DNA of 64,000 nucleotides. Origin: Grimontia kaedaensis (GTDB lineage Bacteria; Pseudomonadota; Gammaproteobacteria; Enterobacterales; Vibrionaceae). Each line of letters starts with the position of its first letter. Position 1 is the first letter of the stretch. Shown piece by piece: positions 52,992 to 61,834 of this stretch. The DNA is taken from assembly GCF_023746615.1 (NCBI RefSeq), contig NZ_CP082275.1, forward strand, positions 2,666,001 to 2,730,000, read 5' to 3'. The notes under the pieces are model-generated. The model was not told where the DNA came from. It saw only the letters and a list, made by a program, of their open reading frames with translations, and searched no databases. A program made the translations under genes and the position numbers.

Positions 52992-54545
52992 TTAGAGATT
53001 ATCGAGAACACTTAAATAGTGTTCAGCTTGTTCAAGCACTTCATCCCGCTCTTCGTCAGATTTACTGTCCCACCCACGATAGACCATGCCTGCGCGCGGA
53101 TTCACAGCAATTCGGGCACGATGCCGCTCCATAAAATGCCAATAAAGGCTATTCAGAGGACAAGCGCCCTCACCTACTTTTTCTTTCACTTTATAATGGC
53201 AATTGGTGCAGTAGTCGCTCATCTTGTTGATGTAGTTTCCGCTCGCACTGTAAGGCTTGGTCGCAAATAGCCCACCGTCAGCAAACAAAGCCATCCCCCG
53301 GACATTTGGCAGCTCTACCCACTCAATAGCATCGACGTAAATCCCCAGATACCAGGCATCAACTTCTTCCGGTGCTATGCCCGTAAGCAGGGTGAAGTTA
53401 CCGGTAACCATCAAACGTTGAATGTGATGCGCGTAACCGTAATCGAGCGACTGCTGAATAGCTTGTTTAAGGCATTGCATCTTCGTCTCGCCCGTCCAGA
53501 AGAATTCAGGTAACTTCCGTGCACCGCCCAATGCGTTCATCGTTGAATAGTCCGGCATATTCGCCCAGTAAAGCCCTCTGACAAATTCGCGCCAGCCCAA
53601 GATTTGTCTGACAAAACCCTCTATCTGATTAATGCTTATCCCGGATTCAGGATGGCGATAGGCACGAATAGCAGCGTGAATGACCTGCATTGGATGAAGC
53701 ATTTTGCTGTTTAGCGCAAAGGAAAGACGGGAGTGATAGAGACTCCAACGATGAGGGCTCTCGGATGTCATCGCGTCCTGAAAGCTACCGAATTTTGGCA
53801 ACAGGTACTGACAGAAGTAGTCGAGCAGTGCCAGCGATTGTTTGCGTGTGACAGGCCAAAGAAGCTGCGAACTAGCAAGCCCGATGGTTTCCACACCATG
53901 ACGTTCCAAACGCTCGAGAATTGCAGACACATCATTAGCGAATACCAAAGGCTCAGGAATACATTCAAGCTCTGCTTTGGTCAGCTTGGCGCGATTGTCT
54001 TTGTCGTAATTCCATTTTCCCCCTTCCGGTTTGTCATCTTCCATCATCACGTCAAACTGCTTGCGCATTTTGCGGTAGAAAGACTCCATCAGGTGGTGTT
54101 TCCCCGCAGTGAAATGTTGGTTTAAGGCGTCATCGGGTACCAGAAAATGCTCGCAACCCAACTGGGTGGTCTCAATATCTAAAGATGCGCTAAACAGGCG
54201 AAGCTGTTCGCGCAAGCGGTATTCATCCGGAAGCTGATGCTCAAAGCGCGTGACACTGTGTTTATCAATCAATGCCTTTAACAGTGCGTCCAGCGAATCG
54301 AAGGATTGTGTTTCATCCAGCGTCATGTGTTTCACATGATGACCCGCTTTCTCCAAGGCAGTCGCAAACCCTTCCATTGCGGCGAAAAAAGCACAGACCT
54401 TCTGAACGTGATGAGGGGCATAGTCTGTTTCCTGACGAAGCTCTGCCATCAGGTACAACACGCCGTCATCACGTTCGCTAAACCAGGAATGACTGGCATT
54501 GAGCTGGTCACCGAGAATGAGTCTGAGGGTATGGATTTGGGTCAT
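52992..54545 (-). CDS. Iron-sulfur bacterial (6-4) photolyase / cryptochrome
   Basis: This 517-residue flavoprotein belongs to the FeS-BCP group (PhrB of Agrobacterium, CryB of Rhodobacter). The N-terminal photolyase-related domain starts LRLILGDQLNASHSWF. The FAD-binding helical domain contains WREFVRGLYWANMPDY and HHIQRLMVTGNFTLL. Four cysteines C358, C446, C449 and C462 have exactly the spacing of the 4Fe-4S ligands of PhrB (350, 438, 441, 454). It should repair (6-4) photoproducts using light, or act as a photoreceptor. The start at 54545 is chosen from the family; an ATG ten codons earlier is possible. The 207-bp gap before BCCT 2 contains an inverted repeat TTCAGGC/GCCTGAA. Confidence 0.9.
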   Translation of the reverse strand: MTQIHTLRLILGDQLNASHSWFSERDDGVLYLMAELRQETDYAPHHVQKVCAFFAAMEGFATALEKAGHHVKHMTLDETQSFDSLDALLKALIDKHSVTRFEHQLPDEYRLREQLRLFSASLDIETTQLGCEHFLVPDDALNQHFTAGKHHLMESFYRKMRKQFDVMMEDDKPEGGKWNYDKDNRAKLTKAELECIPEPLVFANDVSAILERLERHGVETIGLASSQLLWPVTRKQSLALLDYFCQYLLPKFGSFQDAMTSESPHRWSLYHSRLSFALNSKMLHPMQVIHAAIRAYRHPESGISINQIEGFVRQILGWREFVRGLYWANMPDYSTMNALGGARKLPEFFWTGETKMQCLKQAIQQSLDYGYAHHIQRLMVTGNFTLLTGIAPEEVDAWYLGIYVDAIEWVELPNVRGMALFADGGLFATKPYSASGNYINKMSDYCTNCHYKVKEKVGEGACPLNSLYWHFMERHRARIAVNPRAGMVYRGWDSKSDEERDEVLEQAEHYLSVLDNL

Positions 54546-54610
54546 TGGTCTGCTGCCATTTCTGCAATTTTTCAACAGTATGGATTACGTTATGGGAAGA
54601 CGAGAGATCA

Positions 54611-54637
54611 AAAAACGCCAGACAAGCTGGCGTTTTT
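54611..54637. terminator. Terminator-like hairpin upstream of the photolyase gene
   Basis: AAAAACGCCAG/CTGGCGTTTTT with the loop ACAAG is a full rho-independent terminator. It follows the degenerate symporter gene on the minus strand and presumably once ended it. Confidence 0.88.
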
Positions 54638-54653
54638 CTTAACCAATGAAGAT

Positions 54654-54913
54654 TTACTGTGAGTGAGGTCTGCCTGCCAACACGAAGAAGTATTCCGCCA
54701 AGCTGACAACCGCAGACAAACCCAATGTCGTGAACAGTTTCGCCATCAAACAGAACACACCGAATGGTGCGAGGTTCATCAGAAGCGCAACCATATTCAT
54801 ATCACTTCGTTCAAATCGCGGAAGAATGCTGCGATACGTTCGCCCGGTTTGCCGGATGCACTTATCGCAATACCAAACAACAGTGCAAAAATGATGATTT
54901 GCAGCGCGATGGT
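54654..54913 (-). pseudogene. Remnant of a dicarboxylate/amino acid:cation symporter (DAACS)
   Basis: Two overlapping minus-strand frames give fragments of one family. The first reads TIALQIIIFALLFGIAISAS and on to GKPGERIAAFFRDLNEVI, then TGA at 54799-54797. The second, starting at 54800, reads MNMVALLMNLAPFGVFCLMA and on to LGLSAVVSLAEYFFVLAG, then TAA. Together they match the middle of GltP/GltT-type symporters (LQIIxFALLFG, MxxVxxLMxxAPxGVF). An in-frame stop also precedes the first fragment. The N-terminal and C-terminal parts are gone, so the gene is dead by at least one frameshift, stops and deletion. Decayed sequence may extend to about 54990. Confidence 0.82.
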
Positions 54914-55023
54914 CTACGACTGTTCAAAAAGCCATCAACCCTATTAACAAAGTCAGGTACACCAAAACGACGCTCCTCCTGGAAGCGGAAAAGCGACGTG
55001 GAAGGTACATACCCAAATAAGGA

Positions 55024-56214
55024 TTAGCTTTCTACCAGCCAGAAGTAGCTATAAGCGGCGATTAAAGCGGGTAGAGAGGAGTATAGCGTTGCCACAATAG
55101 CAGCTTTTGGCGCCAGAGCTATCGCTGGGAAAAGTGCATCGCCATCATTGGAGATAGCATTTCCTATTTGTGCCGACATGGGTATTGCGCCGCTAATGTA
55201 TAAGCTGGTGACCAAAATCTGGGGACCACATCCAGGAAGTAGACCCACTATAACCCCCATCAAGGGAACCAAGGCTCCCCAACCAGAAAAGAGTTCCGTG
55301 AGATCCAGCCCCAGCCAAAGCACACAAAGCTCAAACACCAGAAAGGCTGCAATCACCCAGACCGTTACAAAGTTGGTGTCCTGAGCGACACGCTGGAAAA
55401 GATGCGATTCACTGTCTTTGGGATCTTCTCCCACCAAAGACTCATAATTCTCCGCCTCTCGCGCCAGCGCCCAGAATGTCACTGTCATGATTGCCAGTGC
55501 CGCTCCAGCCCATTCAGATGCGCCTGTAGGTAAATGGAGCAAAGTATCAGTATCAAATTGCATCGAGCCAAGCAGTGCCATTACCAATGAGGGAACCAGC
55601 AGCCACTGCCAAAATCGGCCCTGCACACTGATGTGTGTTTGACTGTCTGATTGATTGGCACAAGCAGGTAATTTTGATGAGAGGTTTTTAGGACGCATGA
55701 AGTCATCATGGTGCAGCGCATCAACGATTTGTCCAGAAACCACACCCACTGCAAAACCCAAACCAATCATAAAGATACCATCTGATGGCCTTGTCGCCAG
55801 TAGCAGAAAAGCCGCATCCCCCATGGTAGCCGTCAATACAGCGACAACACTGCCAAAACTGAGGTGACCACGCACAAACTGGGTAATAACAACGATAGCC
55901 CCTCCACATCCGGGTAGAGCACCCATTGCCGCAGAAAACACCACCTGAAGGTTTTTCCGCTTCGCTAAACGTGAAAACCAAGCTCCCTGCCGATCGAACG
56001 TGTCCGTCAAATAGTGGAACAATGCCAATGTCGCGGCGACGTAAGCAGCGACCTGCCAAAACGCATCCGCTAAAACGGAAATGGTTACTGCGCGTGTTGG
56101 TTCGGCAAAAATCAATGCAAGTAACATTACAGGTGCAAAAAGGCGGCGTTTTTTAATCGCCCACAAATGCCCTTTGGATACTGGCGCTAAGAGTCGTGAA
56201 AGTAGTCCTGTCAT
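55024..56214 (-). CDS. MneA-like 10-TM heavy-metal (manganese) exporter
   Basis: This inner-membrane protein of about 396 residues has ten hydrophobic helices in two halves, each with a glycine-cysteine motif: GALPGCGGAIVVITQF near residue 100 and GLLPGCGPQILVTSLYI near 325. It fits the putative 10-TM exporter family that includes the manganese exporter MneA of Vibrio cholerae. The likely start is ATG 56214; a TTG 20 codons earlier lies across the Fur box. A 17/19 Fur box covers positions just before the ATG, so the gene should be repressed when iron is replete. Direct metal specificity cannot be told from sequence. Confidence 0.82.
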   Translation of the reverse strand: MTGLLSRLLAPVSKGHLWAIKKRRLFAPVMLLALIFAEPTRAVTISVLADAFWQVAAYVAATLALFHYLTDTFDRQGAWFSRLAKRKNLQVVFSAAMGALPGCGGAIVVITQFVRGHLSFGSVVAVLTATMGDAAFLLLATRPSDGIFMIGLGFAVGVVSGQIVDALHHDDFMRPKNLSSKLPACANQSDSQTHISVQGRFWQWLLVPSLVMALLGSMQFDTDTLLHLPTGASEWAGAALAIMTVTFWALAREAENYESLVGEDPKDSESHLFQRVAQDTNFVTVWVIAAFLVFELCVLWLGLDLTELFSGWGALVPLMGVIVGLLPGCGPQILVTSLYISGAIPMSAQIGNAISNDGDALFPAIALAPKAAIVATLYSSLPALIAAYSYFWLVES

Positions 56215-56226
56215 CGTTTGAATTAT

Positions 56227-56245
56227 GATAATGAGAATTATTATC
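56227..56245. promoter_or_regulatory. Fur box upstream of the metal exporter
   Basis: GATAATGAGAATTATTATC matches the 19-bp Fur consensus GATAATGATAATCATTATC at 17 positions. It lies 12 bases upstream of the chosen start codon. Confidence 0.78.
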
Positions 56246-56292
56246 AATAATAGATCGTAGGTGAAGAATTGCAACAGGTTGTTTGAATATAT

Positions 56293-56337
56293 ATACCCAA
56301 ATAACCGGAGGATGCAGTGTTCAGGTAGTTTGGGTAT
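56293..56337. repeat. REP-like palindrome (Vibrionaceae type), copy 2
   Basis: ATACCCAAATAAC and GTAGTTTGGGTAT are inverted arms around GGATGCAGTGTTCAG. It shares arms with copy 1 (44163-44224). A lone arm ATACCCAAATAA occurs at 55009-55020 on the other side of the exporter gene, so the gene is flanked by pieces of the same repeat. Confidence 0.65.
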
Positions 56338-56346
56338 GGGAGGGAG

Positions 56347-56376
56347 AGAAAAGAAAACCGCCCCGAAAGGCGGTTT
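56347..56376 (-). terminator. Terminator of the chemotaxis receptor gene
   Basis: AAACCGCC/GGCGGTTT with a 6-base loop is followed on the minus strand by TTCTTTTC. Confidence 0.85.
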
Positions 56377-56399
56377 GTAAAATGGTTTAAATCTGGCGC

Positions 56400-58025
56400 T
56401 TAAACGCGGAAGAAGGCAAGTTCTTGCTTCTGGTTTTCAGCGAGCTGAGACAATTCCTGACTCGCCGATGCACTCTGACTGATACCGGTAACATTTTGGG
56501 TAATGATGCTCGACATATTAGTAATATTACGATTGATGTCCTGAGTCACAGCAGACTGTTGCTCAGCTGCCGTAGCGACCAGTGTGTTCATGTCAGTGAT
56601 TTGTGCCACAGACTGGGTAATACCGTTCAAGGCATCGTTCGCCTGCTGGCTAAGCTCTTGTGTACGAGCCAGAACATCCATGCAGGTTCCCATACTGTCA
56701 CCCGCTTGCGACGCCTGAACCTGCAGACCTTCGATAATTTCCTGGATCTCTTTAGTCGATGCTTCAGTGCGCGCTGCCAACATACGTACTTCATCTGCCA
56801 CCACCGCAAAGCCACGGCCAGAGTGGCCCGCACGCGCGGCTTCAATCGCAGCGTTCAGTGCCAGCAGGTTTGTCTGCTCGGAAATACCACGGATCACTTC
56901 GACCACATGACTGATACGTTCAGACTGCTCGCGTAATGTGGTCACAACACTGGCGGTATTTTCAATCGATTCTGCCATTTGAACAGCGGCTTGCGTGCTC
57001 TGCTCAAACACTGCCAAGCCTTGCGCAGCAAGCTCATCAGTCTGACGCGCTGCATGGTCTGCATTCACAGCGTTGTCTGATACGTTGTCTGCTGTGCTGG
57101 AAAGCTCAGTGACCGCAGAGGCAACTTGTTCAATTTCAGCCTGTTCTTGCTGCGCATTCACCGCAGACTGATTCATTACTGCTGCCAGTTCTGTTGAAGC
57201 TGCTGCGACTTCATCACTGATACTGAACAGTGTTGTCACAGTATGACGCAGTTGGCTGATAGTTTGGTTGGTGTCACGACCTAAACGCGCCAGCTCGTTT
57301 TCACCATCATCATTCGCCTGAACATTCAGATCACCCGTCGCCAGACGACGCATCACGTCCTGAAGCTCTTCCAATGGTTTCACAATCACACCTGAAAGCC
57401 ACCAGCCAAATAGCATCGCCAGCGTTAATGCTCCGACCATCACAAGGCCTAGAGTCACCATCATCTTGTCTGCATTGTCGTCAGACATTTCCAGATCTTG
57501 CTCTACTAACGGGTTGATGAATGCAGACAGTGCAGTGATGTCTTTCATCATGTCTGCACCCAGCTCACGGTATTGATTCACCATTGCGTTGTAGCGTGGC
57601 ATCGCAATTTGCTGGTTAAAATAAGCTTCTATCGTTGGTTGCGCTTTGGTCTCGGTATAACGCATGTAGTCGCTCACGCTTTTTTCGATGTTAAGCGCCA
57701 AATCGCGAAGAACGTTTGTTTTCGCCATTTCGCGTGAAATCGTCAGTGCTTCATTACCCAGCTTGGTGACATTGTCATCCATTTGCTTGGTTCGCTGTGA
57801 ATCGTAGATGCCGTAAATCGCCTCAACACGCATTGCCCATACAATGTCTGTCAGTTTAGACACACGATCTTTGTCAGTCGCTGCCTGACGGGCAGTATTG
57901 CTGACGTTGTAAACCGCAGATTCAACTTCGCTTTTAGCGAAGAACATCACTGCGAAAGTGCTTAGAACCAAAATAAAGATGGGGATCAGAATTTGATATC
58001 GGATAGAGATGCTTTTTAGAGACAT
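56400..58025 (-). CDS. Methyl-accepting chemotaxis protein
   Basis: This 541-residue receptor has transmembrane helix 1 (about 11-29), a periplasmic four-helix-bundle sensor (30-190), helix 2 (about 191-213), HAMP (about 214-265) and a long cytoplasmic coiled coil with the signalling hairpin ISEQTNLLALNAAIEAARAG near residue 384. Glutamate/glutamine pairs on both arms are methylation sites. No C-terminal pentapeptide for CheR binding is seen. The ligand is unknown. It is monocistronic. Confidence 0.95.
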   Translation of the reverse strand: MSLKSISIRYQILIPIFILVLSTFAVMFFAKSEVESAVYNVSNTARQAATDKDRVSKLTDIVWAMRVEAIYGIYDSQRTKQMDDNVTKLGNEALTISREMAKTNVLRDLALNIEKSVSDYMRYTETKAQPTIEAYFNQQIAMPRYNAMVNQYRELGADMMKDITALSAFINPLVEQDLEMSDDNADKMMVTLGLVMVGALTLAMLFGWWLSGVIVKPLEELQDVMRRLATGDLNVQANDDGENELARLGRDTNQTISQLRHTVTTLFSISDEVAAASTELAAVMNQSAVNAQQEQAEIEQVASAVTELSSTADNVSDNAVNADHAARQTDELAAQGLAVFEQSTQAAVQMAESIENTASVVTTLREQSERISHVVEVIRGISEQTNLLALNAAIEAARAGHSGRGFAVVADEVRMLAARTEASTKEIQEIIEGLQVQASQAGDSMGTCMDVLARTQELSQQANDALNGITQSVAQITDMNTLVATAAEQQSAVTQDINRNITNMSSIITQNVTGISQSASASQELSQLAENQKQELAFFRV

Positions 58026-58209
58026 TTGTCGCTTAAACCTGAGTCTGCATGATTAAAATTGCGCGCATTATGAGACTAAGATCAATATTTGCCAACCATG
58101 AATTCTCTTCTAGCAATATTTATTTTGGTATTTTTTTAAGCGCCAAATTTGCGTCAGAATCGTCAAATTTTTGAGGAAGAGTATTCAGATAAATCAGGTA
58201 TTGTAACTA

Positions 58210-58236
58210 GTGGTACCTTTGGGCTAGAGGCACCAC
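58210..58236 (-). terminator. Hairpin downstream of the nucleoside hydrolase-VOC gene
   Basis: GTGGTACCT/AGGCACCAC (one G-U pair) with a 9-base loop lies 14 bases past the stop. The U-tract is weak. The remaining 58026-58209 is the promoter region of the chemotaxis receptor. Confidence 0.5.
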
Positions 58237-58249
58237 CAAATCTGGATTA

Positions 58250-59707
58250 CTATACGATACCTCTAAAGACTCCTACGCGTCGCCCCTCCTCCATTTCCCA
58301 CTGTACTCCGTAACGGTCAATCCAGTAGAAGAATGTTATTGGGAAACCATCTAACTCAACTGGATGATAATCTTCAGATGGGTTGATCATCCTTACGCCT
58401 TCCTGCTCCTTCAAGTAATGGAAGACCTCATTGCAGTTAGCGACTTCCATCGCAATATGGCGTGGGCCACCAAGATCATACGTCTTTGGCTGAGGAGGTA
58501 ATTCACAACTCCCCTGAGGCTTGCGGTAATGCATCAATTCAATATAAACACCTGCATTGGGGTGCTTGATAAATAGTACATCCAACTCTACCGGCTGCTT
58601 GCCAAGACCTGCATCAAGCGCAAAGCTCTGCATGGTCACGCCAGGGTAATACATGGCATTACCTTGTTCATCGTGCGCCCGTTCGAAACCTAAAACCCGC
58701 TGGTAATACTCAGCCGCTGCTCCGACATCATCCACAATCACGTTGATATGAGACAACCCGAGTACTTGTTGCGCGATGGTCTGCTTCGAAAGTCTCGCCA
58801 GCATGTCTGCTTTAACGCCGCTTTCGACATCAACACAGTAGGATACCGGATAACCCGTCGTTTCTTCATTACAAACCAAATATGGCTTGTTCACCCCTTT
58901 TTCTGTATCACTGGGGGCAGACACTATATGCGCAAACCGTGTCTCTTGGGTAAACCAAGACGGACTTAACACATAGGCTGCGGCCACCATATCGAAGGGG
59001 TTAAAGCCTTGACGGGCGCCCAAAATAATTTCCCACTCAGCCCACCATCCCAGCGAATGCCTTGCAAGGAAACTTCCCATTGGACCTTGTTTGCGAAGCT
59101 TCGCCAGATCTTCAAAATCTACCCAGACTTTCTTACACACGCCGAATGGCACGAGCACAACAGGTACGCCGCTTTTTAACACTGCTTCAAATGCGGCAGT
59201 GTCAAACTCGAAATTCAAATCGCGAAAAGGTTTGAGCTGGAATGTGCCGGATTTGAAAGTTTCATCCACCGACTCTCTGCCTGCAACAGCAACAACTTTT
59301 TCGATCTTCCCAGCAAGATCTGGGCGGGCTTTCAACAAAAGCGCGATATTTGTCAGTGCACCGATCGCCAAGATGGTCATTGGCCCCTGTTCAAGTTGCT
59401 TAGCCAACTCCGACACAGCGTCAGGAATCGAGTCAGAATCTTGCTTAAAATCTGTTGCTGCCCCCTGATAAACCTTGTAGCTATTCGCCCCAAAGTCCTG
59501 AACAAACTGCTTAGCTATTTGAGTAGATTCGTTGATGTCATCGGTGTTTCCGCGGGTTGAGCTAATCCCAAGGATTTCGATTTCAGAGCTATGCATTAGA
59601 CTGCCTAACGCGTAGCCATCATCTACATCTTTGTATTGTAAAAACTTATGATGAGCACCAATAGTAATATCTGTGTCAATCCAAAGTCTTGATTGCTTGT
59701 TTATCAC
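58250..59707 (-). CDS. Nucleoside hydrolase - VOC (glyoxalase) fusion protein
   Basis: This 485-residue two-domain enzyme has an N-terminal inosine-uridine nucleoside hydrolase domain (about 7-310). Its calcium-binding aspartates are D11 and D13 (WIDTD) and D29/D30 (KDVDDGYAL), with a 15-residue spacing typical of the subfamily with an insertion there, and NPFDMVAAAY near 236. The C-terminal VOC/glyoxalase domain (about 316-475) keeps a possible metal site H320, E390, H417, E471. It could cleave a nucleoside or related N-glycoside and then act on the product. The gene starts inside the last 32 bases of a diguanylate cyclase gene, so translation is coupled. I know of no described enzyme with this architecture. 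Confidence 0.85.
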   Translation of the reverse strand: MINKQSRLWIDTDITIGAHHKFLQYKDVDDGYALGSLMHSSEIEILGISSTRGNTDDINESTQIAKQFVQDFGANSYKVYQGAATDFKQDSDSIPDAVSELAKQLEQGPMTILAIGALTNIALLLKARPDLAGKIEKVVAVAGRESVDETFKSGTFQLKPFRDLNFEFDTAAFEAVLKSGVPVVLVPFGVCKKVWVDFEDLAKLRKQGPMGSFLARHSLGWWAEWEIILGARQGFNPFDMVAAAYVLSPSWFTQETRFAHIVSAPSDTEKGVNKPYLVCNEETTGYPVSYCVDVESGVKADMLARLSKQTIAQQVLGLSHINVIVDDVGAAAEYYQRVLGFERAHDEQGNAMYYPGVTMQSFALDAGLGKQPVELDVLFIKHPNAGVYIELMHYRKPQGSCELPPQPKTYDLGGPRHIAMEVANCNEVFHYLKEQEGVRMINPSEDYHPVELDGFPITFFYWIDRYGVQWEMEEGRRVGVFRGIV

Positions 59708-61154
59708 AATGTTCCTTCCCTGGGGTTTGATGTTTATCTATTTCCTTAAAAATGACTCGGTTGCGTCCTGCCCGTTTAGCGACATATAGCTGCTTGTCAG
59801 CAAAATCGAACACATCTTGATAGCTCAAGGACGTCGCGCGCGGAGAAACCATCACAGCACCAACCGACAACGTGACAGCGCCATGTTCGGAGACATGATG
59901 AATACCCATCTCCTCCACCTCAGACCTCATTCGCTCCGCAATGCGTATCAGGCTTTCTGCTTCATACACCTTGAGCAGCACGACAAATTCCTCACCACCA
60001 ATTCGAAAACAAAGATCATTGTTGCGGGTAGTACTGAGCAAGACATCTGCGATCTTCTTTATCACCTCATCGCCTTTACCGTGACCAAAAGTGTCGTTGT
60101 AGAGTTTAAAGAAGTCGATATCACACACAATGACCCCAAAGCTCGCTCCCTGGTTACGAGTGTTATTAAACAAGGCTTCCGCACGGTTTTCGTAGTTATG
60201 CCTTCCGCTTAATCCTGTCAGGGCATCGGTATCCGACAAATGCTTCAGCAGCTTAAGCTGTGACTGAGTTTTACGAGTCAGACGGTGAAGACCACGAGCA
60301 AGGGTGCCAATTTCATCGCTACGGTTTATCTCGTCTAACGCCGCAATATTCAGTTGTTCAATATCTTTGTCCATCTGTTCCGCCAGTGTTCTAAGCGGCG
60401 CAACCAACCAATGGGTAACCCCTGCAATAAGGAGAAGAGAAACCATCAAAGCAATCACAGCTTCGATAGCGATGGTGAGATAAATTTCATGTTTGAGGGA
60501 GAAGAGGTTTGAGGCATCAAATACAGCGTAAATATTGCCGCCATTTTTATTAAACAGCGGTAATTGCAGTGTCACAATACCGTATTCAGGTAGTAATTCG
60601 TACTTACCAGATTGCGGCTTCAAAGGCCAAGGCGCTGAAAACTCGCTGGTTCGCGCCACACCTAGTTCTAATGCAGCCAAATCATCGTCGGCTTTTTTCA
60701 AAAGAAAAGTCAGTTTCCTCTTAGTAACGTCATTCAGGTTGTGTTGCTGCAAATTTATCGCGAGGTCTTTACGGCGTTGTCGTGCGTTAGACAGTTCTTC
60801 GCTACTGACGTCAGTTCGCCAGATATCGCCACTCTCTCGGAGATAGCGAACACCGACCTTATTGTCTTTGTAATCAGAAGTGCCTTGAATATCCAGGAAC
60901 AACAATGCTTCGATATTAGTGAGAGATTCTTTTTGCGAAGGCATAGTAAGAGCAGTGTAATTCCGACCCGCAACGGCGGCGGAGATTTCACGCATCAGTG
61001 GCAATACGGACTGTTCAATCAATGCCGCTTCGTGGTTAACTCGGGATTCCCATTCACTTTGATAGCGAGAGTAGCTCATTCCCGCGATCAGAATAATCAC
61101 CAGCATCAAGTGAGAAACAAATAGCAGCTGATTGATCGTAAATCGGTTCAGCAT
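59676..61154 (-). CDS. Membrane diguanylate cyclase with periplasmic sensor
   Basis: This 492-residue protein has transmembrane helix 1 (about 9-27), a periplasmic sensor of about 195 residues (28-223), helix 2 (about 226-248), HAMP (about 249-302) and a GGDEF domain with GGEEF at 386-390 and VCDIDFFKLYND. The inhibitory I-site RNND (RxxD) is intact, unlike the other two cyclases of this window. GGAAGGAG is a perfect ribosome-binding site. It is 31 bases after a haem c protein gene and overlaps the nucleoside hydrolase-VOC gene, so the three form an operon. Confidence 0.92.
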   Translation of the reverse strand: MLNRFTINQLLFVSHLMLVIILIAGMSYSRYQSEWESRVNHEAALIEQSVLPLMREISAAVAGRNYTALTMPSQKESLTNIEALLFLDIQGTSDYKDNKVGVRYLRESGDIWRTDVSSEELSNARQRRKDLAINLQQHNLNDVTKRKLTFLLKKADDDLAALELGVARTSEFSAPWPLKPQSGKYELLPEYGIVTLQLPLFNKNGGNIYAVFDASNLFSLKHEIYLTIAIEAVIALMVSLLLIAGVTHWLVAPLRTLAEQMDKDIEQLNIAALDEINRSDEIGTLARGLHRLTRKTQSQLKLLKHLSDTDALTGLSGRHNYENRAEALFNNTRNQGASFGVIVCDIDFFKLYNDTFGHGKGDEVIKKIADVLLSTTRNNDLCFRIGGEEFVVLLKVYEAESLIRIAERMRSEVEEMGIHHVSEHGAVTLSVGAVMVSPRATSLSYQDVFDFADKQLYVAKRAGRNRVIFKEIDKHQTPGKEHCDKQAIKTLD

Positions 61155-61185
61155 TTATATCTCCTTCCCGACAGACAATGAGCGT

Positions 61186-61701
61186 CTACTCATAAGGCGA
61201 TAAAACTGGCTCCGTGCAGGTGCCATTGATACAAATATCTTTGTAGGTATCGTGGCAGCGGGCGCAGAATTCGGGTTCAAGCGTGGGGTGCATGCTAGCT
61301 ATATCTTCGCCTTTACGGTTATAGCTGCCATACATTGGCAGGCCGCTGAAGTGTTCAGTCACCCAAATAATGCCCTGTACTTCAGAGACAGCGACCACCG
61401 TTGGGCCATCGGTGTAAGGGCCATGCGTCTTGTATTGCTCGAGCTTTTCTGGATTGACGCGAATGGTAAGTGGTGAACCTTGGCCATCATTAATCCAGGC
61501 ATAGGCTCGGACAGCCTCCTGAATGAAAAGTGATGTATCTGGAGGAAGAACTGTGTCCGCAGGCAAGGTCAGGGACTCTTTTACGACGGGCCAATCTTCC
61601 CAGCCCTCTGGGTAACTTGCTACTGAGTCTGCATAAGTCAATGAATAAATTGAAATAGTCAGCCACAACCCGACAGCCATGCCAATCCTTGCAAAATACA
61701 T
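61186..61701 (-). CDS. Periplasmic haem c protein, P460-like
   Basis: This 171-residue protein has a signal peptide (cleaved near LTYA, residue 24) and a single haem c motif CARCH at 146-150, with two further cysteines (DIC, TC) close behind. The segment PEGWEDWPVVKESLTLP and the placement of CxxCH at the C-terminus recall cytochrome P460 proteins, but the match is partial. It could sense or carry electrons or bind NO in the periplasm and pass a signal to the sensor domain of the cyclase encoded next. That role is inferred from the operon. Confidence 0.6.
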   Translation of the reverse strand: MYFARIGMAVGLWLTISIYSLTYADSVASYPEGWEDWPVVKESLTLPADTVLPPDTSLFIQEAVRAYAWINDGQGSPLTIRVNPEKLEQYKTHGPYTDGPTVVAVSEVQGIIWVTEHFSGLPMYGSYNRKGEDIASMHPTLEPEFCARCHDTYKDICINGTCTEPVLSPYE

Positions 61702-61811
61702 TCATTTCTCCCAAATAAAACACTCGAGTCAGAAACTATCCAACTTGAGTATTTTAACGGTTAAAAAAAAGTATCTAAAACGCAGATCGTCAATAATCGA
61801 GCCCGTTAACA

Positions 61812-61834
61812 TTAACGCGAGAAAAGCGCGTTAA
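61812..61834 (-). terminator. Hairpin overlapping the hdfR stop codon
   Basis: TTAACGCG/CGCGTTAA with a 7-base loop covers the hdfR stop. On the minus strand it has no clear U-tract. Confidence 0.4.
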
